Shown here one piece after another: positions 16,672-25,226 of a stretch of 64,000 nt of DNA. How positions within the stretch are numbered: position 1 is the first letter of the stretch; each line of letters begins with the position of its first letter. The notes beneath the pieces were generated by a model, which did not search any database, had not been told where the DNA came from, and worked only from the letters and a program-made list of their open reading frames with translations. The DNA is from UMGS1696 sp964623635 (GTDB lineage: Bacteria; Bacillota; Clostridia; Oscillospirales; CAG-272): NCBI GenBank assembly GCA_964623635.1, contig CAZUUA010000001.1, positions 124,001 through 188,000 of the forward strand, in the 5' to 3' direction. The translations under genes were made by a program, and so were the position numbers.

Positions 16672-16700
16672 GTAGGGAACGGTCCTGACCGTTCCCATAC
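16672..16700. repeat. REP-like palindrome, copy 2
   Basis: GTAGGGAACGGTC (16672-16684) pairs with GACCGTTCCCATAC, one extra A compared with the copy at 10106-10133. It lies in the 125-base gap between flxA and the fumarate reductase iron-sulfur gene. Both copies thus sit at the two module joints of the operon. Confidence 0.8.
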
Positions 16701-16738
16701 ATAGATCGAAACCAAATCAGAAAGGACAAATCCATATT

Positions 16739-17413
16739 ATGGAAAACATGGTAAATATATTCCTGTTCGGTAAGAAGTATGCCGTGCCGGAGAATCTGAC
16801 CATCATGCGTGCCATGGAATACGCCGGCTATCAGCTGGTGAGAGGCTGCGGATGTCGGAACGGTTTCTGCGGTGCCTGTGCCACCATCTATCGTATCGCC
16901 GGTGACCGGGAGCTGAAGGCTTGTCTGGCTTGTCAGACCAAGGTAGAAGAAGGTATGTATGTGGCAACGCTGCCCTTCTTCCCGCTGGTAAAGCAGGTGT
17001 ACGACATTGAAAAGGTAAAGCCCACCGATATGGTGATGATGCAGCTGTATCCGGAGATCTACGCCTGCGTAGGCTGCAATGCCTGCACCAAGGCTTGTAC
17101 CCAGGGTCTGAATGTTATGCAGTACATCGCCTATGCCCAGAGAGGCGAATTCGACAAGTGTGCCGAAGAATCCTTTGACTGCGTCATGTGTGGTGTGTGC
17201 TCCTCTCGCTGTCCGGCCGGTATCTCCCATCCGCAGGTAGCTATGCTGGCCCGTCGTCTCAACGGCAAGTATTTGGCACCCGGCACGGAGCACCTGGAAA
17301 ACAGAGTCAAGGAGATCAAGGACGGCACCTTTGAAGAACTGCTGCAGAACCTGATGGCCAAGCCGATCGAAGAAATGAAGGAACTCTATAACAATAGAGA
17401 GATCGAAAAGTAA
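16739..17413 (+). CDS. Fumarate reductase-like iron-sulfur subunit (TfrB/FrdB N-terminal type)
   Basis: The 224-residue protein has a plant-type [2Fe-2S] site (Cys39, 44, 47 and 62, with extra Cys37 and 65) and two [4Fe-4S] sites (Cys110/113/116/120 and Cys148/151/154/158). This pattern matches the iron-sulfur part of thiol:fumarate reductase TfrB, but the C-terminal CCG (HdrB-like) domain of archaeal TfrB is absent. That activity may be supplied here by the separate HdrB upstream. No membrane-anchor subunit gene is near, so the enzyme is likely cytosolic. The gap to the flavoprotein gene is 20 bases. Confidence 0.88.
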   Translation: MENMVNIFLFGKKYAVPENLTIMRAMEYAGYQLVRGCGCRNGFCGACATIYRIAGDRELKACLACQTKVEEGMYVATLPFFPLVKQVYDIEKVKPTDMVMMQLYPEIYACVGCNACTKACTQGLNVMQYIAYAQRGEFDKCAEESFDCVMCGVCSSRCPAGISHPQVAMLARRLNGKYLAPGTEHLENRVKEIKDGTFEELLQNLMAKPIEEMKELYNNREIEK

Positions 17414-17433
17414 GGGTAGGAGGAAAAAGTAGA

Positions 17434-19047
17434 ATGTACGCTGAACAGTTTCAGAAATCGCTGCAAGCGGTAGAAGCCGCCAGAGAAGCGAATATTGCAT
17501 ACGAACCTGCCCGTATGACCGCCAAGGAAAAGGAAGACCTCTTGGCTGCCTACCATCCGGACTACAAGAAGGATGAATTTGTGACCCTGCAGATCGGCCC
17601 CAACAAGGGTGAAAAGGTGCCGAAGGAGCTGGCAGAGATGCTGCAGGCCCACAGCCGGATCACCTCGAACGAAGTGGATCTGACCAATCCCACCTACGAT
17701 GTGGACGTACTGATCATTGGTGGTGGCGGGGCAGGTACCTCTGCTGCCATCGAAGCCAACGAAGCCGGTGCCTCTGTGATGATCGTGACCAAGCTGCGTA
17801 TGGGCGACGCCAACACCATGATGGCCGAAGGTGGTATCCAGGCTGCTGACAAGCCCAACGACTCTCCTGCCATCCACTACATCGACGCCTTCGGTGGTGG
17901 TCACTACGCCGCCAAACCGGAGCTGCTGTACAAGCTGGTCAACGATGCACCGGAAGCCATCCAGTGGCTGAACAACCTGGGTGTAGAATTCGACAAGGCT
18001 CCCGACGGCACTATGATCACGACCCACGGCGGTGGTACCTCTCGGAAGAGAATGCACGCCTGCAAGGACTATTCCGGTGCCGAGATTATGCGTACCCTGC
18101 GTGACGAAGTGCTGAACCGTGGCATTCCGGTGGTGGACTTCACCTCTGCCATCGAGCTGATCTTAGACGAAAACGGCCGTGCAGCCGGTGCTGTACTGCT
18201 GAACATGGAAACCGGTGACCTGATGGTGGCCAGAGCAAAGACTGTTATCATTGCTACCGGTGGTGCAGGACGTATGCACTACCAGGGCTTCCCCACCTCC
18301 AACCACTACGGTGCAACCGCCGACGGTCTGGTGCTGGGTTACAGAGCCGGTGCCAAGCTGCTGTATGCAGAAACGCTGCAGTACCATCCCACCGGTGCCG
18401 CATTCCCGGAACAGATCTTTGGTGCGCTGGTCACGGAGAAGGTGCGTTCTCTGGGTGCCAAGCTCATCAACCGGGATGGCAAGGTATTCATGCATCCGCT
18501 GGAAACCCGTGACGTAGCGGCTGCCTCCATCATCCGGGAATGCAGTGACCGTGGCGAAGGTGTGGACACCGGTTCCGGTCTGGGTGTATGGCTGGATACG
18601 CCCATGATTGAAAAGATCGGCGGCGAAGGCACCATCGAAAAGCGGATCCCTGCCATGATGCGTATGTTCGGCAAGTACGGCATCGACATCCGCAAGGAGC
18701 CCATTCTGGTATATCCCACGCTGCACTACCAGAACGGTGGTCTGGACATTCACCAGAACGGCATGACCACCAACGTAGAGAACCTGTTCGTAGCCGGTGA
18801 AGCCGTTGGTGGTATCCACGGTCGGAACCGTCTGATGGGCAACTCGCTGCTGGACATCATCGTATTCGGTCGGAACGCCGGTCAGAACGCTGCTGCCCGT
18901 GCCAAGGACACCGCGGTGGGCACCCTGACCCTGTCCCACATCGATGCTTTCGATAAGGAAAGAGCAGACGCCGGTATCGAGACCGATGCCGTCTCTCCGA
19001 AGCTGCTGCCCGACTACAGACGCAGTGTAACGGAGCTGGACAAGTGA
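17434..19047 (+). CDS. Soluble fumarate reductase-like flavoprotein
   Basis: This 537-residue flavoprotein belongs to the FrdA/SdhA/TfrA/NadB family, which reduces fumarate to succinate. The FAD motif GGGGAG is at residues 96-101, after an N-terminal extension of about 85 residues. Substrate and flavin motifs are visible: HGGGTSRKRMH (near 195), LQYHPTG (near 312), HYQNGGL (near 430) and AGEAVGGIHGRNRLMGNSLLD (near 452). The His that binds FAD covalently in SdhA/FrdA is replaced by Asn127 (NTMMAEGG), so FAD should be non-covalent, as in TfrA and aspartate oxidase. NadB is less likely, because an FrdB-type partner precedes it. Confidence 0.88.
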   Translation: MYAEQFQKSLQAVEAAREANIAYEPARMTAKEKEDLLAAYHPDYKKDEFVTLQIGPNKGEKVPKELAEMLQAHSRITSNEVDLTNPTYDVDVLIIGGGGAGTSAAIEANEAGASVMIVTKLRMGDANTMMAEGGIQAADKPNDSPAIHYIDAFGGGHYAAKPELLYKLVNDAPEAIQWLNNLGVEFDKAPDGTMITTHGGGTSRKRMHACKDYSGAEIMRTLRDEVLNRGIPVVDFTSAIELILDENGRAAGAVLLNMETGDLMVARAKTVIIATGGAGRMHYQGFPTSNHYGATADGLVLGYRAGAKLLYAETLQYHPTGAAFPEQIFGALVTEKVRSLGAKLINRDGKVFMHPLETRDVAAASIIRECSDRGEGVDTGSGLGVWLDTPMIEKIGGEGTIEKRIPAMMRMFGKYGIDIRKEPILVYPTLHYQNGGLDIHQNGMTTNVENLFVAGEAVGGIHGRNRLMGNSLLDIIVFGRNAGQNAAARAKDTAVGTLTLSHIDAFDKERADAGIETDAVSPKLLPDYRRSVTELDK

Positions 19048-19094
19048 GCCTGTAACAAAGCATAACTTTTGCACGCCCCATGTGGGTTTGATAC

Positions 19095-19150
19095 GAAAAA
19101 GGATCCTCTGAGAGTATACACTGTATACATCTTAAAGGATCCTTTTTGTT
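19095..19150. terminator. Terminator 1 after the fumarate reductase operon (bidirectional)
   Basis: AAAAAGGATCCTCT (19096-19109) faces AAAGGATCCTTTTT (19134-19147). The loop contains the palindrome GTATACACTGTATAC. A-run and T-run flank both sides, so it can act on both strands. Confidence 0.85.
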
Positions 19151-19165
19151 TTGTGTGCGAACATG

Positions 19166-19204
19166 AAAAATCCTCCGACTGTGGTAAGTCGAAGGATCCT
19201 TTTT
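19166..19204. terminator. Terminator 2, between the operon and marR
   Basis: AATCCTCCGACT and AGTCGAAGGATCC form an imperfect stem, with AAAAA before and TTTTTATTT after. It follows terminator 1 directly and shares the GGATCCTTTTT core. It probably also ends the convergent marR transcript. Confidence 0.75.
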
Positions 19205-19217
19205 ATTTGTACAACGA

Positions 19218-19682
19218 TTATTCAGCGTCAGAAGCCTTTTCAGCGGTGAAGGCACATACCTTTTCCATAGCATCGGCCAGCAGCTCTACTTCCTTTTCGG
19301 ACAGACCGGCAGCAGCGGCGTTGACCATCTGGCTGTGATAGTCCTTGTGCTGGTTACAAGCTTCCACACCGGTGTTGGACAGGTGGATGAATACAACACG
19401 GCGGTCACGAGGCGTGTAGCTGCGTTCCAGGTAACCCTTGTTCACCAGCGTGTTCACAGCGGTGGTCAGAGATCCAGGAGATACGCACAGGAACTTGGCA
19501 ATGTTAGCCATGGTGTTCTTCTGGTCAACGGTCAGCTTTTCAACAGCGGCCAGTACGTGGATTTCTCTGACAGACAGATCAGCAGCACAGTTCTTGCGCA
19601 GATATGCTTCCTCCAGAATCAGAAGATTGTTAAAGGTGGCTACGAAAAAATCGTTGAGTTTCTGGTTGGTAATGTCTTGCAT
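19218..19682 (-). CDS. MarR-family transcriptional regulator
   Basis: This 154-residue winged-helix protein starts at ATG 19682 behind GGAGG. Helix segment LSVREIHVLAAVEKL (near residue 37), recognition region VSPGSLTTAVNTLVNKGYLERS (near 68) and wing DRRVVFIHLSNTG (near 94) follow MarR order. The N-terminus (FNNLLILEEAYLRK) resembles FabT-type regulators of fatty-acid synthesis, but no fab genes are in the window. It is convergent with the fumarate reductase operon. A link to that operon is only positional. Confidence 0.88.
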   Translation of the reverse strand: MQDITNQKLNDFFVATFNNLLILEEAYLRKNCAADLSVREIHVLAAVEKLTVDQKNTMANIAKFLCVSPGSLTTAVNTLVNKGYLERSYTPRDRRVVFIHLSNTGVEACNQHKDYHSQMVNAAAAGLSEKEVELLADAMEKVCAFTAEKASDAE

Positions 19683-19700
19683 AGTGACCTCCAAAGGGTT

Positions 19701-19748
19701 CAAAATTTTGTACACCAATAGCATACCACTTTTTTCTTCGTTTGTCAA
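19701..19748 (-). promoter_or_regulatory. marR promoter with a palindromic candidate operator
   Basis: On the minus strand TTGACA (19743-19748) and TATGCT (19720-19725) are 17 bases apart. The perfect palindrome CAAAATTTTG (19701-19710) lies at about +10, where a MarR dimer could repress its own gene. The remaining 19749-19996 holds no gene that I can support. Confidence 0.7.
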
Positions 19749-19996
19749 GACTATAATAAGATTTATTTGTGGAAATTTGTAAATATTTTTTGTCGAAAGA
19801 GGAGGCCAAAAAACGGAAATTTTGTGTTCGCATCGATTTATGTCAAAAAAGTTCGACACAGCATTAATGATTTAATTAGTGAAAGATGCATATGCTAATG
19901 CAACATAAATTGACAATCGAAAACGCATAAAAATCGAAAGTCAAACAAAGCGATCCTGCGCCGTGGAAAGCGTTTTTGCGGTGTAGGAGCTGCCGT

Positions 19997-22825
19997 TCAC
20001 GTGCCGGTGACGATCTGGACGGTGCTGCAGCCGGTACGATCACGGCGGACGATCACCTGCCGGTCGATCCGTTCCCGCAGCTGGGACACATGGGAGATGA
20101 TACCGATGAGCCGACAGCCCTCCGACAGCTGGGACAGGGTCGTGATGGCACCTTCCAGCGAGGCACTGTCCAGGGAACCAAAGCCTTCGTCTAAAAACAT
20201 CGCATCGATCCGCACACCGCCGGACACCGATTCCGTCTCGTCGGCAAGCCCCAGTGCCAGAGACAGAGACGCCTTGAATGCTTCGCCGCCGGACAATGTG
20301 CGCACGTTCCGGGTGGTGCCGTTGTAGTGATCGGCCACGTTCAGCTCCAAGCCGGATCGGGTCTGGATATTGTCAGCCGTCTCCTGCCGCAGTAGCTCAT
20401 ACCGTCCGTCCGTCATGGCAAGCAGCCGCAGATTGGCACGCCGCAGGACCTGGTCGAACAGGTGCAGCTGGGCAAAGGTCTCCAGGTTGATCTTTTCCTG
20501 TCCCGTCAGCGAACCGGACGCCGTGTCCGAAAGCCGCTTCTTTTTGCGCCAATCCTGTTCGGCCTTGGTATACGCCGCCACGTAGTCGGGCAGCTTGTCG
20601 CACACGTCCTGCCGCACACGGAGCCGGTTGGCAAGCATACTTTCCTGACGCCGCAGATCTCGCAGTGCCGCATCACCGGCTTCTCTTTGGGTCTGCAGCG
20701 TAGGCAGCAGATGGGCAATATTTCCTTCGACCTGTGCGGTCAGTGTCGCCACCTGTGCGGCTGTGGCAGCGACAGAGCGTTCGTCCTCCGCTTGCTTTTT
20801 TTCGAGACGCTTGCAGGTCAGCTCGATCTCCTCCGCTTCTGCCCCAAGGGTCAAAAAACGCTTTTCCAGCTCGTCCACCGGCAGCTCCGGTACCTGTGCG
20901 GACAGCGTGGCGATCTGCCCCAATAGGCTGCCGTGTTCCGCTTCCCGGGCAGAGAGTTCCGCTTCTCCATCCTGAAACCGTTTGGTCGCATCGGCAAGCT
21001 GTGCTTCTCCCCGTGCCACGCAGTCCACCAGATCCTGGTATCGATCGGCGGCCCTTTTCAGCTTGGCAAGCTGCGTGGTCGCCTTGTCCTGTGCCGTCGT
21101 CAGTGCATCCAGATCGGCTCTGGTACGGGCACACAGGGCATTGGCACCGGTCGGGTCGTACCAGACAAGGGCAGTGGTGTCTTCGTCCCACAGAAGCGCC
21201 GCCTGTTCCCGAAAGGCTGCCATGGCTTGTTCGCTGTTCCCACGCTGGATACCGGCTCGTCCGGAAGCGTCCACCGCATCGCTGTCGGCCTTCTCTTTGA
21301 CCTTCTGTGCCTTTTGCAGCTGGGCATCGGTGGGAATCGTACCATCGTGAGAAAAGGGTGCCGGATGGTTGGTGGAGCCACAGACCGGGCAGGGCTTCCC
21401 ATCCTGTAGAGCCTGTGCTAAGATCCCGGCTTGTCCATCCAAATACGCCTGCTGCAGCTGCTTGTAGTTTTCCTCTGCCTGCAGTGCCAGCTCTCGTTTT
21501 TGCTTGTAGACCGTTGCTGCCGCTTCCCAGAGAGATACCGCATTCTGCCAGGTCTCCCAAGTGGTGAGCAGTGCCTGATAGGACTGTTTGCGGTGCTCTC
21601 CACGCTGCCAGGCCGCTTCGGTCTCTCCCAGTATCATCCGTGCCTGTCTGGCGTTTTCCGTCTCCTGTCGCACGTGGGATAGCTTTTCTTCGATATTACC
21701 AAGTCTTTTGTGCAGGGCTTCCTGTGCCGTTCTGTGGTCGGTGATCGTTTGTGCCAGCGCTTCGGTACGTTCTCGGACACCGGCCAGCTCTCTGCACAAA
21801 GGCAGCAGCGTTTCCAGCCGGGCAGCTTCCTGTCGCTTTTCGGTGGCTTCCGGCAGACGCTGGCAGGCCTTTTGCCATTGGGCATAGGAGCGTGCATGGC
21901 TTTCCACAGCGGCATTGTGACCCTTTTCGGCAGCGTCCTTTTGGGTCAGCAGTGCCTTGTCCCCTTCGGCCTGGGTGATCTGCACGGTCAGGGCATTCTG
22001 ACCTTCCTCCGCTTCGTGTACAGCCGCTTCCATTTTGGTCAGCTCCGCCTGGTCTGCCTCAACCATATCGGTCAGCGTGGCGGCAAGCTCGTCCCGGTGG
22101 AGCAGTGGCTCACGCAGTACCTCCGGCAGTACCGCACCCGGTTCCTGCAGTCGGTCTGTGAGCTGACGCAGTGCATTGCCGGTCTCCTCGTAACGGGTCT
22201 TGGCAAGGGTCGTTTCTGCCTGCAGCCGTTCGGTGAGCCGGGCATACAGATGGGTGCCGAACAGCTTTCGGAGCAGGAGCAGTCTGTCCTCTGTCTTGGC
22301 GAACAGGATGTCCCGGAATTCTCCTTGGGCGATCATGGCGCATCCCCGGAATTGGTCCCGGGTCAGACCCAGCAGCGTCTCCACCGCATGGGTCACGTCC
22401 TTGCCCTTGGTGACAGGCGCTATGGTCGGGTCGTCCAGACAGATCATATCTGCATCCGACGAACGGGAAAAGGTGCGCTCCCCGGATCGACTGACCCGTT
22501 CCCTACCCAGCACCCGCTTGATGTACCAGCGCTTGTTTTGACAAAGGAAGGTCAGCTCCACATAAGTGCTCTCACCCGGCTCTGCCGAACGACTGCGGAG
22601 CATGGGAACGCTTCTGGCACCGGTATCCTTTTCCTTGGTGTTTTGACTGCCGCCGCTGGGTTCGCCGTACAGGGCAAAGGTGATGGCGTCAAAGAGCATG
22701 GTCTTCCCGGCGCCGGTCTCTCCGGTGATCAGATAGAGCCCCTTGTCCCCCAGAGCAGCAAAGTCCACGGTGGTCTTGTTGGTATAGGGACCAAAGGCAA
22801 AGAGGGTCAGCTTCAATGGTCGCAT
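19997..22825 (-). CDS. sbcC: SMC-like exonuclease subunit SbcC
   Basis: SbcC is the Rad50-like ATPase of the SbcCD nuclease, which opens hairpins and processes DNA ends. The 942-residue protein has an N-terminal Walker A (GETGAGKTMLFDAITFALYG, near residue 36), a long coiled coil, a zinc-hook CPVC (near 490, in GKPCPVCGSTNHP) and a C-terminal signature LSGGEAFKASLSLALGL with Walker B MFLDEGFGSLD (near 860-895). Its start overlaps the sbcD end by 13 bases. All catalytic motifs are intact. AGGAGG precedes the start. Confidence 0.97.
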   Translation of the reverse strand: MRPLKLTLFAFGPYTNKTTVDFAALGDKGLYLITGETGAGKTMLFDAITFALYGEPSGGSQNTKEKDTGARSVPMLRSRSAEPGESTYVELTFLCQNKRWYIKRVLGRERVSRSGERTFSRSSDADMICLDDPTIAPVTKGKDVTHAVETLLGLTRDQFRGCAMIAQGEFRDILFAKTEDRLLLLRKLFGTHLYARLTERLQAETTLAKTRYEETGNALRQLTDRLQEPGAVLPEVLREPLLHRDELAATLTDMVEADQAELTKMEAAVHEAEEGQNALTVQITQAEGDKALLTQKDAAEKGHNAAVESHARSYAQWQKACQRLPEATEKRQEAARLETLLPLCRELAGVRERTEALAQTITDHRTAQEALHKRLGNIEEKLSHVRQETENARQARMILGETEAAWQRGEHRKQSYQALLTTWETWQNAVSLWEAAATVYKQKRELALQAEENYKQLQQAYLDGQAGILAQALQDGKPCPVCGSTNHPAPFSHDGTIPTDAQLQKAQKVKEKADSDAVDASGRAGIQRGNSEQAMAAFREQAALLWDEDTTALVWYDPTGANALCARTRADLDALTTAQDKATTQLAKLKRAADRYQDLVDCVARGEAQLADATKRFQDGEAELSAREAEHGSLLGQIATLSAQVPELPVDELEKRFLTLGAEAEEIELTCKRLEKKQAEDERSVAATAAQVATLTAQVEGNIAHLLPTLQTQREAGDAALRDLRRQESMLANRLRVRQDVCDKLPDYVAAYTKAEQDWRKKKRLSDTASGSLTGQEKINLETFAQLHLFDQVLRRANLRLLAMTDGRYELLRQETADNIQTRSGLELNVADHYNGTTRNVRTLSGGEAFKASLSLALGLADETESVSGGVRIDAMFLDEGFGSLDSASLEGAITTLSQLSEGCRLIGIISHVSQLRERIDRQVIVRRDRTGCSTVQIVTGT

Positions 22826-24006
22826 GGATCGGCCTCCTCTCCAAGTAGTTTACAAATGTAGTTGTAGTCTTCATCGGTCAGGTTTGTGTCGTTCTGCCGG
22901 GCAAAAAATGCGGCAAACACCCTGTCCGGTGTCAAAACTTCACCGGCGCTGGCAGGCGTATCGGCGGCAGTGATGACAGCGCTTTGTCCCTTGTATTGCA
23001 GCTGCACCACATGGGGATACACCGTGCTCAGCTTCGCCATGGCGTCCGGCACCGGTGTGTCTTCGTCCAAGAGAATGCGGAGATAATCGTCACGGTGAGG
23101 GCAGCTTTCCCGGTAGTCCAGCCGGATCAGGTCGTCGTAGGTGCCTTCGATGGTGGCTAGGGTACGGGTCAGACCGGCAGGCACCGGCAAAAAGGTGGTG
23201 TGAAGTCCATCGGTGGTGTCCAGCAAAATGCACCCTTTCTCGTCGGTTTCCGAAAAGGCGTAGGGCATCAGGGTACCACAGTAGCGGAGGTTCTCCTGCC
23301 CTGCTACAGTCTGGGCCCGGTGCAGATGTCCCAGCGCCACATAGTCAAAGTCGGCAAAGAGGGCAGCATCGATGGCGTCCAGGGTTCCCACCAGCGGCAC
23401 CTCTTCGGAATCCGAGCGGACAGCGCCGGTGATGAATTGGTGGCATACCAGGATGTTGTAGCCGTTTTTGGACAGCGTGAGCCGGGACAGCACAGCCGCC
23501 ATGGCATCGGTGTAGGACAGTGCGTGGCTGTCCTCGACGGCATCGGTATCCGCTTCTTCGCTTGCTTCCCTTGCATCCAAGCCCAACGCCAGACGCACGT
23601 GGATGGGCTTGAGAAAGGGCAGCAGATGGATGTAGACCCGTTCGGTGTCGGTTTCAAGGGGAATGGTGCGGATCTGCCCATCGTACACGGGTGAAAAATA
23701 GATATCGCTTTTCTCAAATAGTTCGCTACCAAAGGCGATCCGTTCCGGGGAGTCGTGGTTGCCGCTGATGGCGAACAGGGGAATGTGCGCATCGTGGAGC
23801 CGGTTGAGAAAGCCGTCGAACAGTGCGACCGCTTCCACAGGTGGTACAGACCGGTCGTAGATGTCCCCGGCCAACAGGATCCCCTGTACCTGTTGTTCGA
23901 TGGCCGTATCGACTACCCACGAAAGCAGGGCAGCCTGTTCGGCAAGGAGTCGGAATTCGCCGATCCGCTTTCCCAGGTGCAGGTCGGCTATATGGAGAAG
24001 ACGCAT
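22813..24006 (-). CDS. sbcD: Exonuclease subunit SbcD
   Basis: SbcD is the Mre11-like metallophosphoesterase partner of SbcC. The 397-residue protein shows the metal-site motifs in order: HIADLHLGKRIGE (residue 5), LLAGDIYDRSVPP (near 45), ISGNHDSPERI (near 80), VCHQFITG (near 185) and GHLHRAQ (near 222). The C-terminal cap region (DDLIRLDYRESCPHRDD onward) is present. AAAGGAT lies before ATG 24006. It begins 24 bases after the AraC regulator gene and overlaps sbcC. Confidence 0.96.
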   Translation of the reverse strand: MRLLHIADLHLGKRIGEFRLLAEQAALLSWVVDTAIEQQVQGILLAGDIYDRSVPPVEAVALFDGFLNRLHDAHIPLFAISGNHDSPERIAFGSELFEKSDIYFSPVYDGQIRTIPLETDTERVYIHLLPFLKPIHVRLALGLDAREASEEADTDAVEDSHALSYTDAMAAVLSRLTLSKNGYNILVCHQFITGAVRSDSEEVPLVGTLDAIDAALFADFDYVALGHLHRAQTVAGQENLRYCGTLMPYAFSETDEKGCILLDTTDGLHTTFLPVPAGLTRTLATIEGTYDDLIRLDYRESCPHRDDYLRILLDEDTPVPDAMAKLSTVYPHVVQLQYKGQSAVITAADTPASAGEVLTPDRVFAAFFARQNDTNLTDEDYNYICKLLGEEADPCDH

Positions 24007-24029
24007 GATAGGATCCTTTCTGCATTTGT

Positions 24030-24956
24030 TTATAGGAGGTGCTGCGAGCGGCTGCGGTACATTCCCGGCGGCATACCGATCTTGCGCTTGAACAGCCGGG
24101 TGAAGTACAGCACATCGCTGTAGCCACAGGCGGCACTGATCTCGGAGATGCTTTGTGAGGAGCCAAGGAGCAGGTCACAGGCGTGCTGCATCCGCAGAGC
24201 GATCCGGTATTCGCTGGGAGACAGTCCCGTCTGCTGGTGGAACACGGTGCGGTAGCGGCTCTCACTGAGATGCTCCATGGCGGCCAGCGTACTAAGCGGT
24301 GTGTTTTCCAGAAAATGACTGTGGAGCCAGGCGATGGTGGAGAGGGTACGTTCCGTGGTGTGGCTACCGGTGGAGACCGCACGGGACAGAGAGACCAATA
24401 TCCCCGTCAGCTCCGCAGCACAGGCATCGTCAAAGCCCCGGCGTCGATCGGTGAATTCGTCGAACAGCCGCTCAAAGGCATGGGGCAGTGCGGTGATCGC
24501 TTGGCTGTTTTCGGCTCCGGTGGTATAGATCATGCCGGGCTCTAAGTGCAGTCGGGTCAGCAGTCGACCAGCGTGAAAGCCGGTGAAGTGGACCCAATAA
24601 TACTGCATTTCCTGTGGTGTGTCCTGCGATACGGCCGTGGCACCGGAAGCATCCGTGGCGGTCACATTCGTCCACGACAGATCGGTGGCCGGATAAAAGT
24701 AGCGGTATGGCGTGCGTGGCTTGGTCAGGAGAAAATCACCGGCGTGCATCTCCTGTACCTGGTCTCCCAGCCACACAGCCAGAGTACCACAGGTCACCAG
24801 CTGCAGATAGTAGTCGGCACGACCTTCCCGGTTCCAGGTGTGAAAGGGTGTGTCAAAGCAGCACAGGCCGGCACAATTGACCACCAGCGGTTCTTCATCG
24901 ATCTGCTGGCTCTGTCCCGTCTGCGCAAGATCTCGGTAAAAGGAGCGGTTTTGCAT
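24030..24956 (-). CDS. AraC-family transcriptional regulator
   Basis: This 308-residue protein has an N-terminal cupin-type sensor domain (about residues 20-110, with GDFLLTKPRTPYRYF) and a C-terminal double helix-turn-helix (about 205-300: PLSTLAAMEHLSESRYRTVF and SISEISAACGYSDVLYFTRL then GMPPGMYR), as in carbohydrate-responsive AraC regulators. ATG 24956 was preferred to ATG 24983 for its AAAGGAT. It is upstream of and co-directional with sbcDC, and divergent from the sugar isomerase-like gene at 25227. The divergent gene is the more natural regulatory target. Confidence 0.9.
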   Translation of the reverse strand: MQNRSFYRDLAQTGQSQQIDEEPLVVNCAGLCCFDTPFHTWNREGRADYYLQLVTCGTLAVWLGDQVQEMHAGDFLLTKPRTPYRYFYPATDLSWTNVTATDASGATAVSQDTPQEMQYYWVHFTGFHAGRLLTRLHLEPGMIYTTGAENSQAITALPHAFERLFDEFTDRRRGFDDACAAELTGILVSLSRAVSTGSHTTERTLSTIAWLHSHFLENTPLSTLAAMEHLSESRYRTVFHQQTGLSPSEYRIALRMQHACDLLLGSSQSISEISAACGYSDVLYFTRLFKRKIGMPPGMYRSRSQHLL

Positions 24957-25226
24957 AGTGGTGTCATCCTTTTTGTTCTGCATGATCCCAGAGGCAGTGT
25001 TTCCTGTTTTCCACCTTCTTACAGCATATCCGTCTCAAAGCGGCGGAAACAGTCGATTTGTCCATAAAAACAAGCGGATAGGGACTTGCGTAAAAGGCGA
25101 AATTTGATTATAGTTATTATAGCACAGTTTTCTCCAAACGGAAAGGGGTCGAACACTTTTTTTCGCACTTTTCGGAGAAATGTTGGATAAATGGATAAAA
25201 AATAATCTCCCTGTGAGGTGAAACGT

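Noticed and set aside
17434..19047. L-aspartate oxidase (NadB)
   Set aside because: Non-covalent FAD fits NadB, but the FrdB-type partner immediately upstream, the N-terminal extension and the absence of nadA/nadC nearby favour fumarate reductase.
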